Below are positions 8,801 to 16,207 of a DNA stretch of 64,000 nt, in pieces. The stretch's first letter is position 1, and each line of letters opens with the position of its first letter. Made by a program: the position numbers and the translations under genes. The notes below the pieces were generated by a model. That model did not search any database and was not told where the DNA came from. It saw nothing but the letters and a program-made list of their open reading frames with translations. Source of the stretch: Ipomoea triloba (taxonomy: Eukaryota > Streptophyta > Magnoliopsida > Solanales > Convolvulaceae); contig NC_044922.1 in the NCBI RefSeq assembly GCF_003576645.1, forward strand, positions 15,118,072 to 15,182,071, written 5' to 3'.

Positions 8801-11584
8801 AAGCCACCCAGGGTATAAGACCTCCCTGACGTGCCCGATCTCCAAGAGGGTGTTAACCTCCTTTTTCACAAATTCCCGTCTCTCCGCCGAGAGGTACCTT
8901 TTCTTCTGTTGTACCGGCTTAATCGTTGGGTCGACCGCCAGCTTGTGTGTGATCACTTCCCTACTGAGTCCCGGCATGTCCTCCGGGCCCCAGGCGAACA
9001 CGTCCTTGAAGCGGCGGATGACTTCTATGATCCGGCCCCGTAGCTCGGCCGGCAGTCCCGTTCCGACTTTCACGACCCTTTCAGGCCGTCCGAGGTCTAA
9101 CACTACATCCTCCGTCTCTACTATGGGTTCGGCACGGGGCCGATTTTCCTCGCCTTGTAGTGCCTTCTCGGCGATGGTGTGGACCTGGAGGTCCCTACTA
9201 CCGATTTGGCGACACGCTTTCAGGTAACAGCTCCGGCTGACCTTCTGATCTCCTCTCGCTGTCCCGACCCCGGTGGGGGTGGGGAACTTCAGGCACAGGT
9301 GCTCCATAGATATGACACACCGGAGGTCCTCCAAGGCTGGGCGGCCAAGGATGATGTTGTGCGCGCCCCCGAGTCTCACAACCACGAACTCAACCTCCCA
9401 CCTTTTGGCGTGTGGTAGGTCGCCTATTTCCACTTCCAGGTTGATGGAGCCTTCTGCCTCGATGGAATCCCCCGTGAACCCCGCCAACGGGGTCCGCACC
9501 GGCATCAACTGCTTCCTCGACAAGCCCAGCTTGGCGAATGTGTCATGGTACATGACATTCACCGAACTCCCCGTGTCCACCAGCACTCGGTGCACGATAA
9601 TGTTGTTAATGTCAAGCCTGATTACCACTGCGTCGCGGTGTGGTAGGGGGCCCTCCGGGAGGTCATCGTCCGTGAACACAATGGGATCCCTCCTCGGCTT
9701 CTTTTCGTGTGGCTGACGGACGACTTCCCCTACGTAAAGGCTTCGAGCCCATTTCTTCCTCTCCGATTGCGTGTCTCCCCCTTCCGGCCCCCCAAATATG
9801 ACATGGATTTGCTTCTTCTGGGGGGGGTGGGAGTCATCCGATTCCTTCTCCTCTTCCTCCGCGGGTTGGTCGAGTTCCCTTTTGCGGGACCCGGGAGCGG
9901 GTGGCCCGGAACCACCCTTCTTTTTCCAAACGTTGCCTGGGCCTTGAGCTTTGCCCTGGCTGGGTCGTTTTACGTATTGGCCAAGGTAGCCCTTTTGAAT
10001 GAGTTCCTCGATCTGGCGTTTGAGGACCATGCATTCCTCCGTGTCGTGCCCTATCTGCCTGTGGAACCGACAGTATTTGTTGGGGTCGGCGTTGGGCGAG
10101 ATCTTCAAACACTCAGCCGGGTACGACACGATACCCATGACCTCGGCATGCTCTAGGATGGCGGCCAGCGGGTGTGTCAGGGGCGTGAGGCAACGCAGTG
10201 GGGCCAACCGTGGGCCTTGGCGCGGGGGCCTCGGAGCACGGCGGTCCTCCTGGGGGGCCTTGTCTCGACGCCCCCTCTCCTCTTCCTTCTTCTTCCGCTC
10301 GGCCTCCTCCGCCTCCGCGAACCTCGTTGCTCGGTCCAGCAATGCCGCATAAGTCTTTGGCGGATTCTGGACGAGGTCACGATGAAAAGGTCCTGACCTG
10401 ACATTGCTAGTGAAGATTGGCACGGCCGCGTTCTCGTCGAAGTTGTCAACTGACCTCGCCTCCTTCTTCCACTTAGCTAGGTAGTCGGTCAGGCTCTCTG
10501 TGCTCCCTTGTTCCAACTTGCACATGGTCGCGAATTGTTTCTTCTTTGGGATATTGCCTGCAAAGTGTGACAGAAATCGCCCCGAGAAGTCGGCAAAGGA
10601 TGAAATAGACCCCTCGGGTAGGGTCGTGAACCAATCCTGAGCCTGGCCGTCCAGGGTCGCGAAGAAGCCTCGGCACATAACGGCGTCGCTGGCGTCCATC
10701 ATCATGATGGCCGCCCGGTACCTGTTGATGTGAGCCCGAGGGTCGGACGACCCTGAATAAAGTTTTATGGTCGGCCAGCGCAAATCTCGTGGCAGGGGCT
10801 GGGCCATGATGTCCTCCGTGAAGGGTGAGGTTAGTGCCTCCTGCGGCACCGGTGCTCCTTCCCCTATCTCCAATCTTCTTTGGAGCTCGTCCAATCGTCT
10901 GCGCAACTGTTCCATTTCGTTGTGAGGAGATCCCGAGGGTCGGCCTCGAGTTTCACCAGATCGCTCTATCCGCGAGGCCTGCTCATGCCGGGACGCGGCG
11001 CGGGGCTCAGCGCTCGGGGCTCGACGCAACGCCGATCCCTCGACGGGCACCTCGTGGTGAGGCCCAAAGTCGAGGCGTTCACGAACCGGGACCCGCGTGC
11101 CCAACCGCCCGAGCGCGGACTTGGTAGCTCGAACCGGCCGGGCTCCGCCCGTCTCACGTTGCGTGGGTCGTCCTCTAGGGGCCTCGTCCCCTCCCCTTCT
11201 TGCCGAAGGTCGTGGGGAGTTGACCTCCGCATCCATGCGAGGTTCGGGGGTTGGAGGATGGCGGGTGCTCGGAGCTCCCACCCGTCGTGACGGACCGGGT
11301 GGTGGGGCCGCCAAGCTCCCCTGAAGTCCATCCAAGATCTGTGTCAGCACCGTTGTGGCTTGCCGAAGTGCGACCATCCCCTCCTGAAAGCCCGGAGCTG
11401 GGGGTAGAGGAGGTGGAGCCGGTCCGCCCTGACGGTGACTGTTGATTACGTCCCTGAGGTCGCCGGTCGTCCTCACAGGCATGGTTTGGCGACTCGCCGT
11501 CCCGTTAGGAGTGCCGGCACGGGGCGGGGCGCGGTTACCACGTGAACCGTGGGAATTGCCGGAGTTGGATCCAGACCTTGCCAT
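5870..11584 (-). CDS. Ty3/gypsy gag-pol polyprotein, Tat lineage (1904 aa, uninterrupted)
   Basis: A single frame encodes the whole retrotransposon polyprotein. Residues 1-240 are low-complexity and proline/arginine-rich. About 275-430 is the retrotransposon gag domain (DWFTTLPEGSISSF). YCRFHRQIGHDTEEC at 504-518 is a knuckle-like motif. The aspartic protease motif LVDTGSSVNVMY starts at 668. Reverse transcriptase spans about 890-1110 with YVDD at 1056-1059. A first RNase H spans about 1165-1290, and a second, archaeal-type RNase H about 1335-1465 (STDGSSS, NNEAEYEAL, REQNAEAD). Integrase has an H-H-C-C finger at 1558-1599 and D1628, D1688, E1724, with 35 residues between the last two. A tandem RNase H pair is the hallmark of the Tat clade. 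The start chosen is the ATG just inside the leader. Oddity: residues 994-1007 are duplicated at 1008-1021, in the middle of RT, probably harming activity. There is no stop or frameshift. Confidence 0.95.
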   Translation of the reverse strand: MARSGSNSGNSHGSRGNRAPPRAGTPNGTASRQTMPVRTTGDLRDVINSHRQGGPAPPPLPPAPGFQEGMVALRQATTVLTQILDGLQGSLAAPPPGPSRRVGAPSTRHPPTPEPRMDAEVNSPRPSARRGGDEAPRGRPTQRETGGARPVRATKSALGRLGTRVPVRERLDFGPHHEVPVEGSALRRAPSAEPRAASRHEQASRIERSGETRGRPSGSPHNEMEQLRRRLDELQRRLEIGEGAPVPQEALTSPFTEDIMAQPLPRDLRWPTIKLYSGSSDPRAHINRYRAAIMMMDASDAVMCRGFFATLDGQAQDWFTTLPEGSISSFADFSGRFLSHFAGNIPKKKQFATMCKLEQGSTESLTDYLAKWKKEARSVDNFDENAAVPIFTSNVRSGPFHRDLVQNPPKTYAALLDRATRFAEAEEAERKKKEEERGRRDKAPQEDRRAPRPPRQGPRLAPLRCLTPLTHPLAAILEHAEVMGIVSYPAECLKISPNADPNKYCRFHRQIGHDTEECMVLKRQIEELIQKGYLGQYVKRPSQGKAQGPGNVWKKKGGSGPPAPGSRKRELDQPAEEEEKESDDSHPPQKKQIHVIFGGPEGGDTQSERKKWARSLYVGEVVRQPHEKKPRRDPIVFTDDDLPEGPLPHRDAVVIRLDINNIIVHRVLVDTGSSVNVMYHDTFAKLGLSRKQLMPVRTPLAGFTGDSIEAEGSINLEVEIGDLPHAKRWEVEFVVVRLGGAHNIILGRPALEDLRCVISMEHLCLKFPTPTGVGTARGDQKVSRSCYLKACRQIGSRDLQVHTIAEKALQGEENRPRAEPIVETEDVVLDLGRPERVVKVGTGLPAELRGRIIEVIRRFKDVFAWGPEDMPGLSREVITHKLAVDPTIKPVQQKKRYLSAERREFVKKEVNTLLEIGHVREVLYPGWLANVVLAPKPPTWRMCVDYTDLNKACPMDPFPLPNIDQLVDETAGCAFMSFLDAFRGYHQIFMHEEDEEKTAFTTPEGVLDEEKTAFTTPEGVFCYRVMAFGLKNSGATYTRMVAKVFKKVLGRNLQAYVDDMIVKSSETDLHTEDLTEVFSIMRQFDLRLNPKKCTFGVHGGKFLGYMVSKRGIEPNPDKVKAILEMEPPRSLREVQRLNGRLAALGRFLSRSAEKSLPFFGVLKKSSGFEWSAECQKAFDDLKAYLMSLPPLAKPEKGEVLYLYLGISQAAISSVLVRDDAGVQRPVYYVSRALRGAELRYSPTEKAIFAVDATAKKLNHYFQAHPVHVLTNLPLEAVLRRAGSASRLVKWSMRLSQFDIHFKPRPTIKGQALADFIVECTARDATEQARNAEEEWWTLSTDGSSSSKACGGGVVLVTPEGFRAYYALRFHFKLSNNEAEYEALLCGLQLAVSMKVEKLKIRCDSRLVVGQVSGEFEANEERMIRYRDVVLRVLGQIAQHEILQIPREQNAEADTLSKLSQATPEYISKIARIEDLHKSSLEAYPVMPVQSRPPCWLDHLVQYKRTGTLPPDEVDAKAAKRRAPTYELIGDILYKRSYNGALLRCLYPDEARALIEEIHEGTCAAHQGAYTMARRAILQGYFWPGMAKECADYARSCPTCQQFQTGPGRPATNYTPISSVIPFSRWGIDIVGALPMGSGKRKYVIVAVDYFTKWVEAEPLASITSVRCKEFIYSNILCRFGVPMQIISDNGRQFEGKEFKLFCQEWRITHTQVSVAYPQANGQVENANRTIVDGLKKTLEAAGGAWVENLEAVLWAYRTTPRKATGETPFALCYGFEARASAEAIIPTRRSEEYDPERNEEHHRADLHLIDEKREAAMVRAENYQRQAKAYHDKRAQPRYFQVGDYVLRRREASKPLDGGKLAKRWEGPYIVSAVVRPGSYKLRTPKGKEVERVWNSEHLVKYFQ
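8522..8606 (-). repeat. 42-bp in-frame duplication inside reverse transcriptase
   Basis: Two adjacent copies encode DEEKTAFTTPEGV followed by L or F. Other gypsy elements have this KTAF..PEG segment once. The copies appear identical in DNA except at the junction, so the duplication is recent. It lengthens RT by 14 residues between conserved strands without breaking the frame. Confidence 0.9.
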
Positions 11585-11626
11585 AGCCAGTGGGAAAGAA
11601 ATAGCACGCTCGAGCTGTCACGTCGA

Positions 11627-11645
11627 GCTCTCAATGAAAGCACCA
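11627..11645 (-). other. primer-binding-site region of the gag-pol element
   Basis: On the minus strand, TGGTGCTTTCATTGAGAGC begins one base after the LTR end (TCCATCA). The second element has TGGTGCTCTTGTTGAGAGC in the same place (12926). Position and the leading TGG fit a tRNA primer site; I do not assign the tRNA. Confidence 0.6.
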
Positions 11646-11850
11646 ATGATGGATTTTAATAACCCGGGTGGTCCGAATTACAAAACCCGATTAAATAAAT
11701 GGGGGTATGACAAGCTAATGAATCGTAAGTATACCGCGGGGGTAAAATATATATTGAATTGTATAACGCTATTACAAAGGTAAGCAATGTAATAACAAGA
11801 CAAGTGTGTTGAAAAGTAAGTGAGTATGTCCTGATCAGACAACCAACGAG

Positions 11851-11858
11851 CTTTTATA
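11851..11858 (-). promoter_or_regulatory. TATA box of the gag-pol element's LTR
   Basis: TATAAAAG on the minus strand, about 205 bp before the LTR end and upstream of the polyprotein start. It would drive the genomic transcript. Confidence 0.55.
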
Positions 11859-12003
11859 TCAGCCCTAGGCGTAACTGATCCGGAAAAGACGCAGGGAAGC
11901 GCGCCTAACGCCCGGGCCGTAACCGCCGCCGCGAGACTCGGGCAACGTGCGGACCGCCGAGCCCGGACGCTCAGCCGGGCTGAGCGTGCTGCGGGCTGAG
12001 CGT

Positions 12004-12090
12004 GCCGCAGATCACGCTCAGCATGGCTGAGCGCGTTGCGGACGCTCAGCGAGGCTGAGCGTGCCGCGGACGCTCAGCTGGGCTGAGCGT
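12004..12090. repeat. inverted copy of the palindrome block 5709-5795
   Basis: These 87 bp match 5709-5795 exactly as reverse complement. The non-palindromic spacers (GATCTGCGG, CCGCAACGCG) show the orientation clearly. Confidence 0.9.
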
Positions 12091-12103
12091 GCCGAAGACG
12101 CTC

Positions 12104-12468
12104 AAAACTTTGGTGCTCCGTGCACAAACATGTAGTCCAAACTACACCCGTCACACTCCGAGTGTTGTGGTTTGGCTCAACGTGTACTTGTTCTCTACTT
12201 TCTTATGCTTACAAATACTTGCGGCTAAGAAAGTGGGGGATTCATGATGGAATAATATACAATCGTCATGAATTCCTAGGTGCTTCGTGCACCTAATCAA
12301 AACTCTTATTATGATCTTCGATGCTCCGAGCGGGGAAGGTCAGAACCTTGGTGCTCCGTGCACAAGCGTGTAGTCTCGACTGCACCCGTCATTAAGGATG
12401 CACTCCGAGTGCTTTGTTCTACTTTCTTATGCCGACAAATACTTGCGGCTAAGAAAGTGAGGGACTTC
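12104..12468 (+). repeat. 3' UTR/polypurine-tract block, first copy
   Basis: Nearly identical to 14030-14399. Only two substitutions were found by eye: CCGAG/CCAAG near 12407 and a change in the purine tract. It ends in AAGAAAGTGAGGGACTTC immediately before an LTR. An internal decoy, a purine tract plus TGATGGAATAATATAC at 12245, shows that the block is itself an approximately 224-238 bp tandem duplication. Confidence 0.8.
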
Positions 12469-12924
12469 TGATGGAATAATATGTCTTACCATTATTATTA
12501 TTAATATTATTATTTTTAATAGTAATGGTATTAGTCAAAGCAAGAAGAAGTCCAGCAAGAAAGTAGGAAATGCTACGGGAAGTTGCAACTGCAAAGGAAA
12601 GACATTATTTAAAGGCTCAGGAAGAACAAGCAAAGGGCTCAGACTCATTCTCTCTTCTAAATAATCCTTCCCTTCCCTACCTTTTCATTCTTCTATTCCA
12701 TGGCCATGGCTGCCCTTGTACATGTACTCCACCCAAACATAGTGAATTCCGGCTTGGCTTAGCCCAAAAAGGCTCGTGGTTTTCACCGTTTTGGTTTCCA
12801 CGTTAAATATCTTTGTGTTAATGTTATTGATTCTCTGCAATCACCTCATTATCATTTTCCCTTTATTAACTGTCTTTTTATTGGGTTTAATGATTCGGGA
12901 TACCCCGGGTAATTAAATCCATCA
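12469..12924 (+). mobile_element. 456-bp LTR, left copy, of a non-autonomous element
   Basis: It begins TGATGGAATAATATGTC and ends AAATCCATCA, and is preceded by a purine tract and followed by a primer site. It differs from the right copy (14400-14855) at only about three positions by eye. It has no target duplication of its own on the left, consistent with being an internal LTR of the compound block. Confidence 0.85.
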
Positions 12925-13558
12925 ATGGTGCTCTTGTTGAGAGCTGATTAAACACTCAAGTTTAATTTGCTCTCCCTCTCGTATTTCTCACAACAATGAA
13001 ATATATTATTCATCTTTTCCATCTTTACAATATTCATCTTTATATTAGCTTTTTCCTGTCGCGAAATATAATCCAGCGACCCTTCATCAGCAACATAAAG
13101 ATCTTCCAACTCGGTTTCAGTTTTCCAGTTTGAGCTCCGAAGCTGTAAGGCGATGCCATGCGCGTATCCGATGGCACTTGTCTACCATTGTGGGGGTGTT
13201 CCAGCTCCGGCGTATTGGCTGCGTTTGGGTTCGACAAAGAGGTGATGTCCGGTGTTTGGCGCCCTACAGAGTCGATGCTCGCATCTTGGTGGTCGATTGC
13301 TGTCTTCGCTAATGTTTCTGCCAGTTTCGTGTGGTTGGCTGTGCAAGGGAGTGTCATCGGCCGGCCATGCATCATGCATGAGCAAGATGGATGTGGGTGG
13401 TTTGCTTTATCCGCCCCGCACGCTGGCGTTTCTTTTCCGGCAAGGAGAAGATGGAAGTTCGCCGGCCGTAGAGGGCCCTGCGCTGTTTGGTCGGAGAACT
13501 TCCGTAGAGGTCCTCTGGTGTTTGGCCTATTAGCTTCTCATCCATATATTATGAATAG

Positions 13559-13564
<6 letters not shown>

Positions 13565-13612
<48 letters not shown>
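13565..13612. repeat. (ATT)n microsatellite
   Basis: About 16 ATT units within the non-autonomous internal region. Confidence 0.95.
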
Positions 13613-13684
13613 TCTTTTATGTCATTTAGTTTTCCAACTATTTAATGTGGCCAACTTTTTATTTATTCAAGTAACTGTATAATG

Positions 13685-13801
13685 TGGCAAGCTACATGCT
13701 GCCACTTACATAATATGGTATGGTAAGCCCCGTGCTACCAACTATATCGCAAGGCAAGCCCAGTGCTGCCATCTAAACTATATGGTAAGCTCCGCGCTAC
13801 C
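13685..13801 (+). repeat. four tandem hairpins with covarying stems
   Basis: Four 18-20-bp imperfect palindromes at 13685, 13721, 13753 and 13783, spaced 30-36 bp apart. All have the form GGY-A-AGC-loop-GCT-RCC. Copies 1 and 3 pair GGC with GCC, copies 2 and 4 pair GGT with ACC, and AGC/GCT is constant. The loops are TACAT, CCCGT, CCAGT and TCCGC. The paired changes keep the stem intact. Confidence 0.75.
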
Positions 13802-13960
13802 TCCTACAACAATGGTTACACTGAATAAATATGCGGTTGGCCACAATAAAAGAAGATTGGAATTTTTGAACATATCTTCAATTTTAATTTCATATTTAAA
13901 TCAATAGTAATGGCATGTCCCGTTAATCAAATATTATTTGGCATGCAGGAAATGACCGTT

Positions 13961-14399
13961 GTGAATTCCTAGATGCTCTGCGCATCTAACCGTAACTCTT
14001 ATTATGATCTTCAATGCTCCGAGCAGCAAAGGTCAAAACTTTGGTGCTCCGTGCACAAACATGTAGTCCAAACTACACCCGTCACACTCCGAGTGTTGTG
14101 GTTTGGCTCAACGTGTACTTGTTCTCTACTTTCTTATGCTTACAAATACTTGCGGCTAAGAAAGTGGGGGATTCATGATGGAATAATATACAATCGTCAT
14201 GAATTCCTAGGTGCTTCGTGCACCTAATCAAAACTCTTATTATGATCTTCGATGCTCCGAGCGGGGAAGGTCAGAACCTTGGTGCTCCGTGCACAAGCGT
14301 GTAGTCTCGACTGCACCCGTCATTAAGGATGCACTCCAAGTGCTTTGTTCTACTTTCTTATGCCGACAAATACTTGCGGCTAAGAAAGTGGGGGACTTC
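13961..14399 (+). repeat. duplicated hairpin-rich 3' UTR ending in the polypurine tract
   Basis: Two tandem units of about 234 bp. Each contains in order: a stem TAGRTGC/GCAYCTA (13970 and 14208), GCTCCGAGC (14016, 14254), GGTGCTCCGTGCAC-like (14041, 14281), a TGTAGT/ACTACA-type stem (14062 and about 14299) and RCACT/AGTGY (14084, 14331). Differences between the units mostly occur in pairs that preserve the stem. Each unit ends with a purine tract and TGATGGAATAAT. Confidence 0.75.
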
Positions 14400-14855
14400 T
14401 GATGGAATAATATGTCTTACCATTATTATTATTAATATTATTATTTTTAATAGTAATGGTATTAGTCAAAGCAAGGAGAAGTCCAGCAAGAAAGTAGGAA
14501 ATGCTACGGGAAGTTGCAACTGCAAAGGAAAGACATTATTTAAAGGCTCAGGAAGAACAAGCAAAGGGCTCAGACTCATTCTCTCTTCTAAATAATCCTT
14601 CCCTTCCCTACCTTTTCATTCTTCTATTCCATGGCCATGGCTGCCCTTGTACATGTACTCCACCCAAACATAGTGAATTTCGGCTTGGCTTAGCCCAAAA
14701 AGGCTCATGGTTTTCACCGTTTTGGTTTCCACGTTAAATATCTTTGTGTTAATGTTATTGATTCTCTGCAATCACCTCATTATCATTTTCCCTTTATTAA
14801 CTGTCTTTTTATTGGGTTTAATGATTCGGGATACCCCGGGTAATTAAATCCATCA
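14400..14855 (+). mobile_element. 456-bp LTR, right copy; right end of the compound element
   Basis: Same length and ends as 12469-12924. It is followed directly by ATATG and then the microsatellite. The low divergence from the left copy suggests a recent insertion. Confidence 0.85.
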
Positions 14856-15135
14856 ATATGTATATATACATATATGTACATATACGTATATATGTATATA
14901 TACGTATATATGTACATATACGTATATGTACATATACGTATATGTACATATATGTATATGTTACGTATATGTATACGTATACGTAACATATACGTATATA
15001 CATATACATATATGTATACGTATATGTGTACATATACGTATATGTATACATATATATACGTATATATGTATATATACATATATGTATATATATGTATATA
15101 CGTATATATATGTATATATATATGTATATGTATTA
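14856..15135. repeat. TATACATA/TATACGTA microsatellite, right of the retroelement
   Basis: Continuation of the array at 4590-5425, here richer in TACGTA. Frames reading I/Y/V/T/M over it are artefacts. Confidence 0.9.
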
Positions 15136-15970
15136 AGTTGAATTTTTTGAGAGATTCTTATTTATTTTATAGTAATTATAAATGGGAGATACTCATCAAG
15201 AAAAGAGTAAAGGTAAACATAAAGTTATTGGAAATGATGCATTATAGGCACCTGAGGAGAGTAACCAGTTGTTAAAACTCATGGTTGATGCCATAAAAAA
15301 TGAATATTTTACTTCGTACTTTTTTTTTGATGGAAAATTTGTACTTTTTCATTCTAGAGCATCCTTATCAATGGAGTTTTTTCTTAGTCTTTTAGAAGTT
15401 TTTGTAAGTGTGATTAGGAAAGAGAAAAGAGTAGAGGAGAAAAAAAAAAGCAAATCAACTTAAAAGAAAAAAATAATAATAAATTCAAGCATTGTCAGGC
15501 ACGCCTGAGGCTGGGCGCGTGCAGTGGGTGCCTTTGTTGTCACTCACGCTATCAGTTTTTCTTGTTTCAATTTTTTCTCTCTCCTAATATTACTGTACTA
15601 TAAACCCATATTTGCAGATGATCTGATTTCCTCTCTCTCTTGCTTTCTCTTACATCTACATCATCAAGCATTGTACTATAAACCCCCCAATAAACCATTG
15701 ATATGGTTGCCCTAAACATTTTGATAATTATATTACTTAACATTAGTTGTCTCATTCGTTCAAGAAATATTTTAATTTTATTGGTTATATTTAGTAAAAA
15801 TTGATTATATTTTCTTTATGAATAATATACTCTATTTTTGTGACATCAATATTTATTTTTATTTTTTTTTATTTTTATGTTTTTACAATGCACTAATTTA
15901 TTTATGATTTATAAAAATATATTTTTGTAAGAAAATTATAAATAATATATTAATAGAAGTTTGGAATTTT
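15136..15970. other. AT-rich intergenic DNA, no gene seen
   Basis: No supported gene or repeat. A short GC-richer patch near 15495-15550 has no recognisable coding or RNA character. Confidence 0.5.
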
Positions 15971-15973
15971 GTG

Positions 15974-16207
15974 AGGGTGTATTCAATTTAGAGTTTTAAT
16001 GACTTTTGTAGACTTTTTAATATGAAAAAGTTTTTAAAAGTCTATAAATGTTTGTCCTATAGATATTTATAAACTCTTACAAAGTTTTTAAAAGTTTAAA
16101 AGATTTTAGGAAAGTCTACAAAAACTCTACAAAAGTTAATTTAAATCATATCCATTACTTTAAAAGTCTTTGAAAGTCTTTAAAAGTTTTGATTGAATAC
16201 ACCCCTA
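15974..16207. mobile_element. TIR MITE with GGGTGTATTCAAT ends
   Basis: The left end AGGGTGTATTCAATTTAGAG and the right end TTTGATTGAATACACCCCT are inverted repeats. The interior is rich in AAAGTCTTTAAAAG and its complement, making most of the 234 bp able to fold back. The target duplication is not clear. Confidence 0.65.

Larger units (their letters stand above)
11647..12103 (-). mobile_element. 3' half of the 5' LTR of the gag-pol element
   Basis: Read on the minus strand, it contains GC palindromes, a GC-rich stretch, a TATA box and an AT-rich tail ending in TTAAAATCCATCA, directly before the primer site. The outer (U3) end is missing: at about 12104 the sequence changes abruptly into the 3' UTR of the neighbouring element. 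Confidence 0.7.
12925..14399 (+). mobile_element. internal region of a non-autonomous LTR element
   Basis: 1475 bp between two LTRs. It starts with a primer site, TGGTGCTCTTGTTGAGAGC at 12926, and ends in the purine tract AAGAAAGTGGGGGACTTC at 14382-14399. No protease, reverse transcriptase or integrase can be read. An open frame of 134 codons at 13158-13562 has no recognisable motif. The primer site and LTR termini resemble those of the gag-pol element, so that family could mobilise it in trans (inference). It also holds an ATT microsatellite and hairpin arrays. Confidence 0.75.
5426..14855. mobile_element. compound Tat-lineage Ty3/gypsy retroelement with inverted internal segment
   Basis: The block starts TGATGGAATAAT and ends AAATCCATCA. 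It is flanked on both sides by ATATG (5421-5425 and 14856-14860), a 5-bp target duplication. The same microsatellite borders both ends, so the whole 9430 bp behaves as one insertion. Inside are an LTR 5' half (plus sense), a gag-pol gene on the minus strand, an LTR 3' half (minus sense), a hairpin-rich 3' UTR, and two 456-bp LTRs bounding a short non-autonomous internal region. ATATG is common in the surrounding array, so the target duplication alone is not decisive. Confidence 0.7.

Noticed and set aside
6062..11783. Numerous frames on the plus strand and other minus frames over 5.9-11.8 kb
   Set aside because: Shadows of the 1904-codon polyprotein, whose domains are all on one minus-strand frame.
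13158..13562. 134-codon frame in the non-autonomous LTR element
   Set aside because: No motif, and overlapping frames on both strands are equally open; could be a degenerate gag relic but there is no support.
14783..15275. Similar Y/I/V-rich frames right of the retroelement
   Set aside because: Same microsatellite; not genes.
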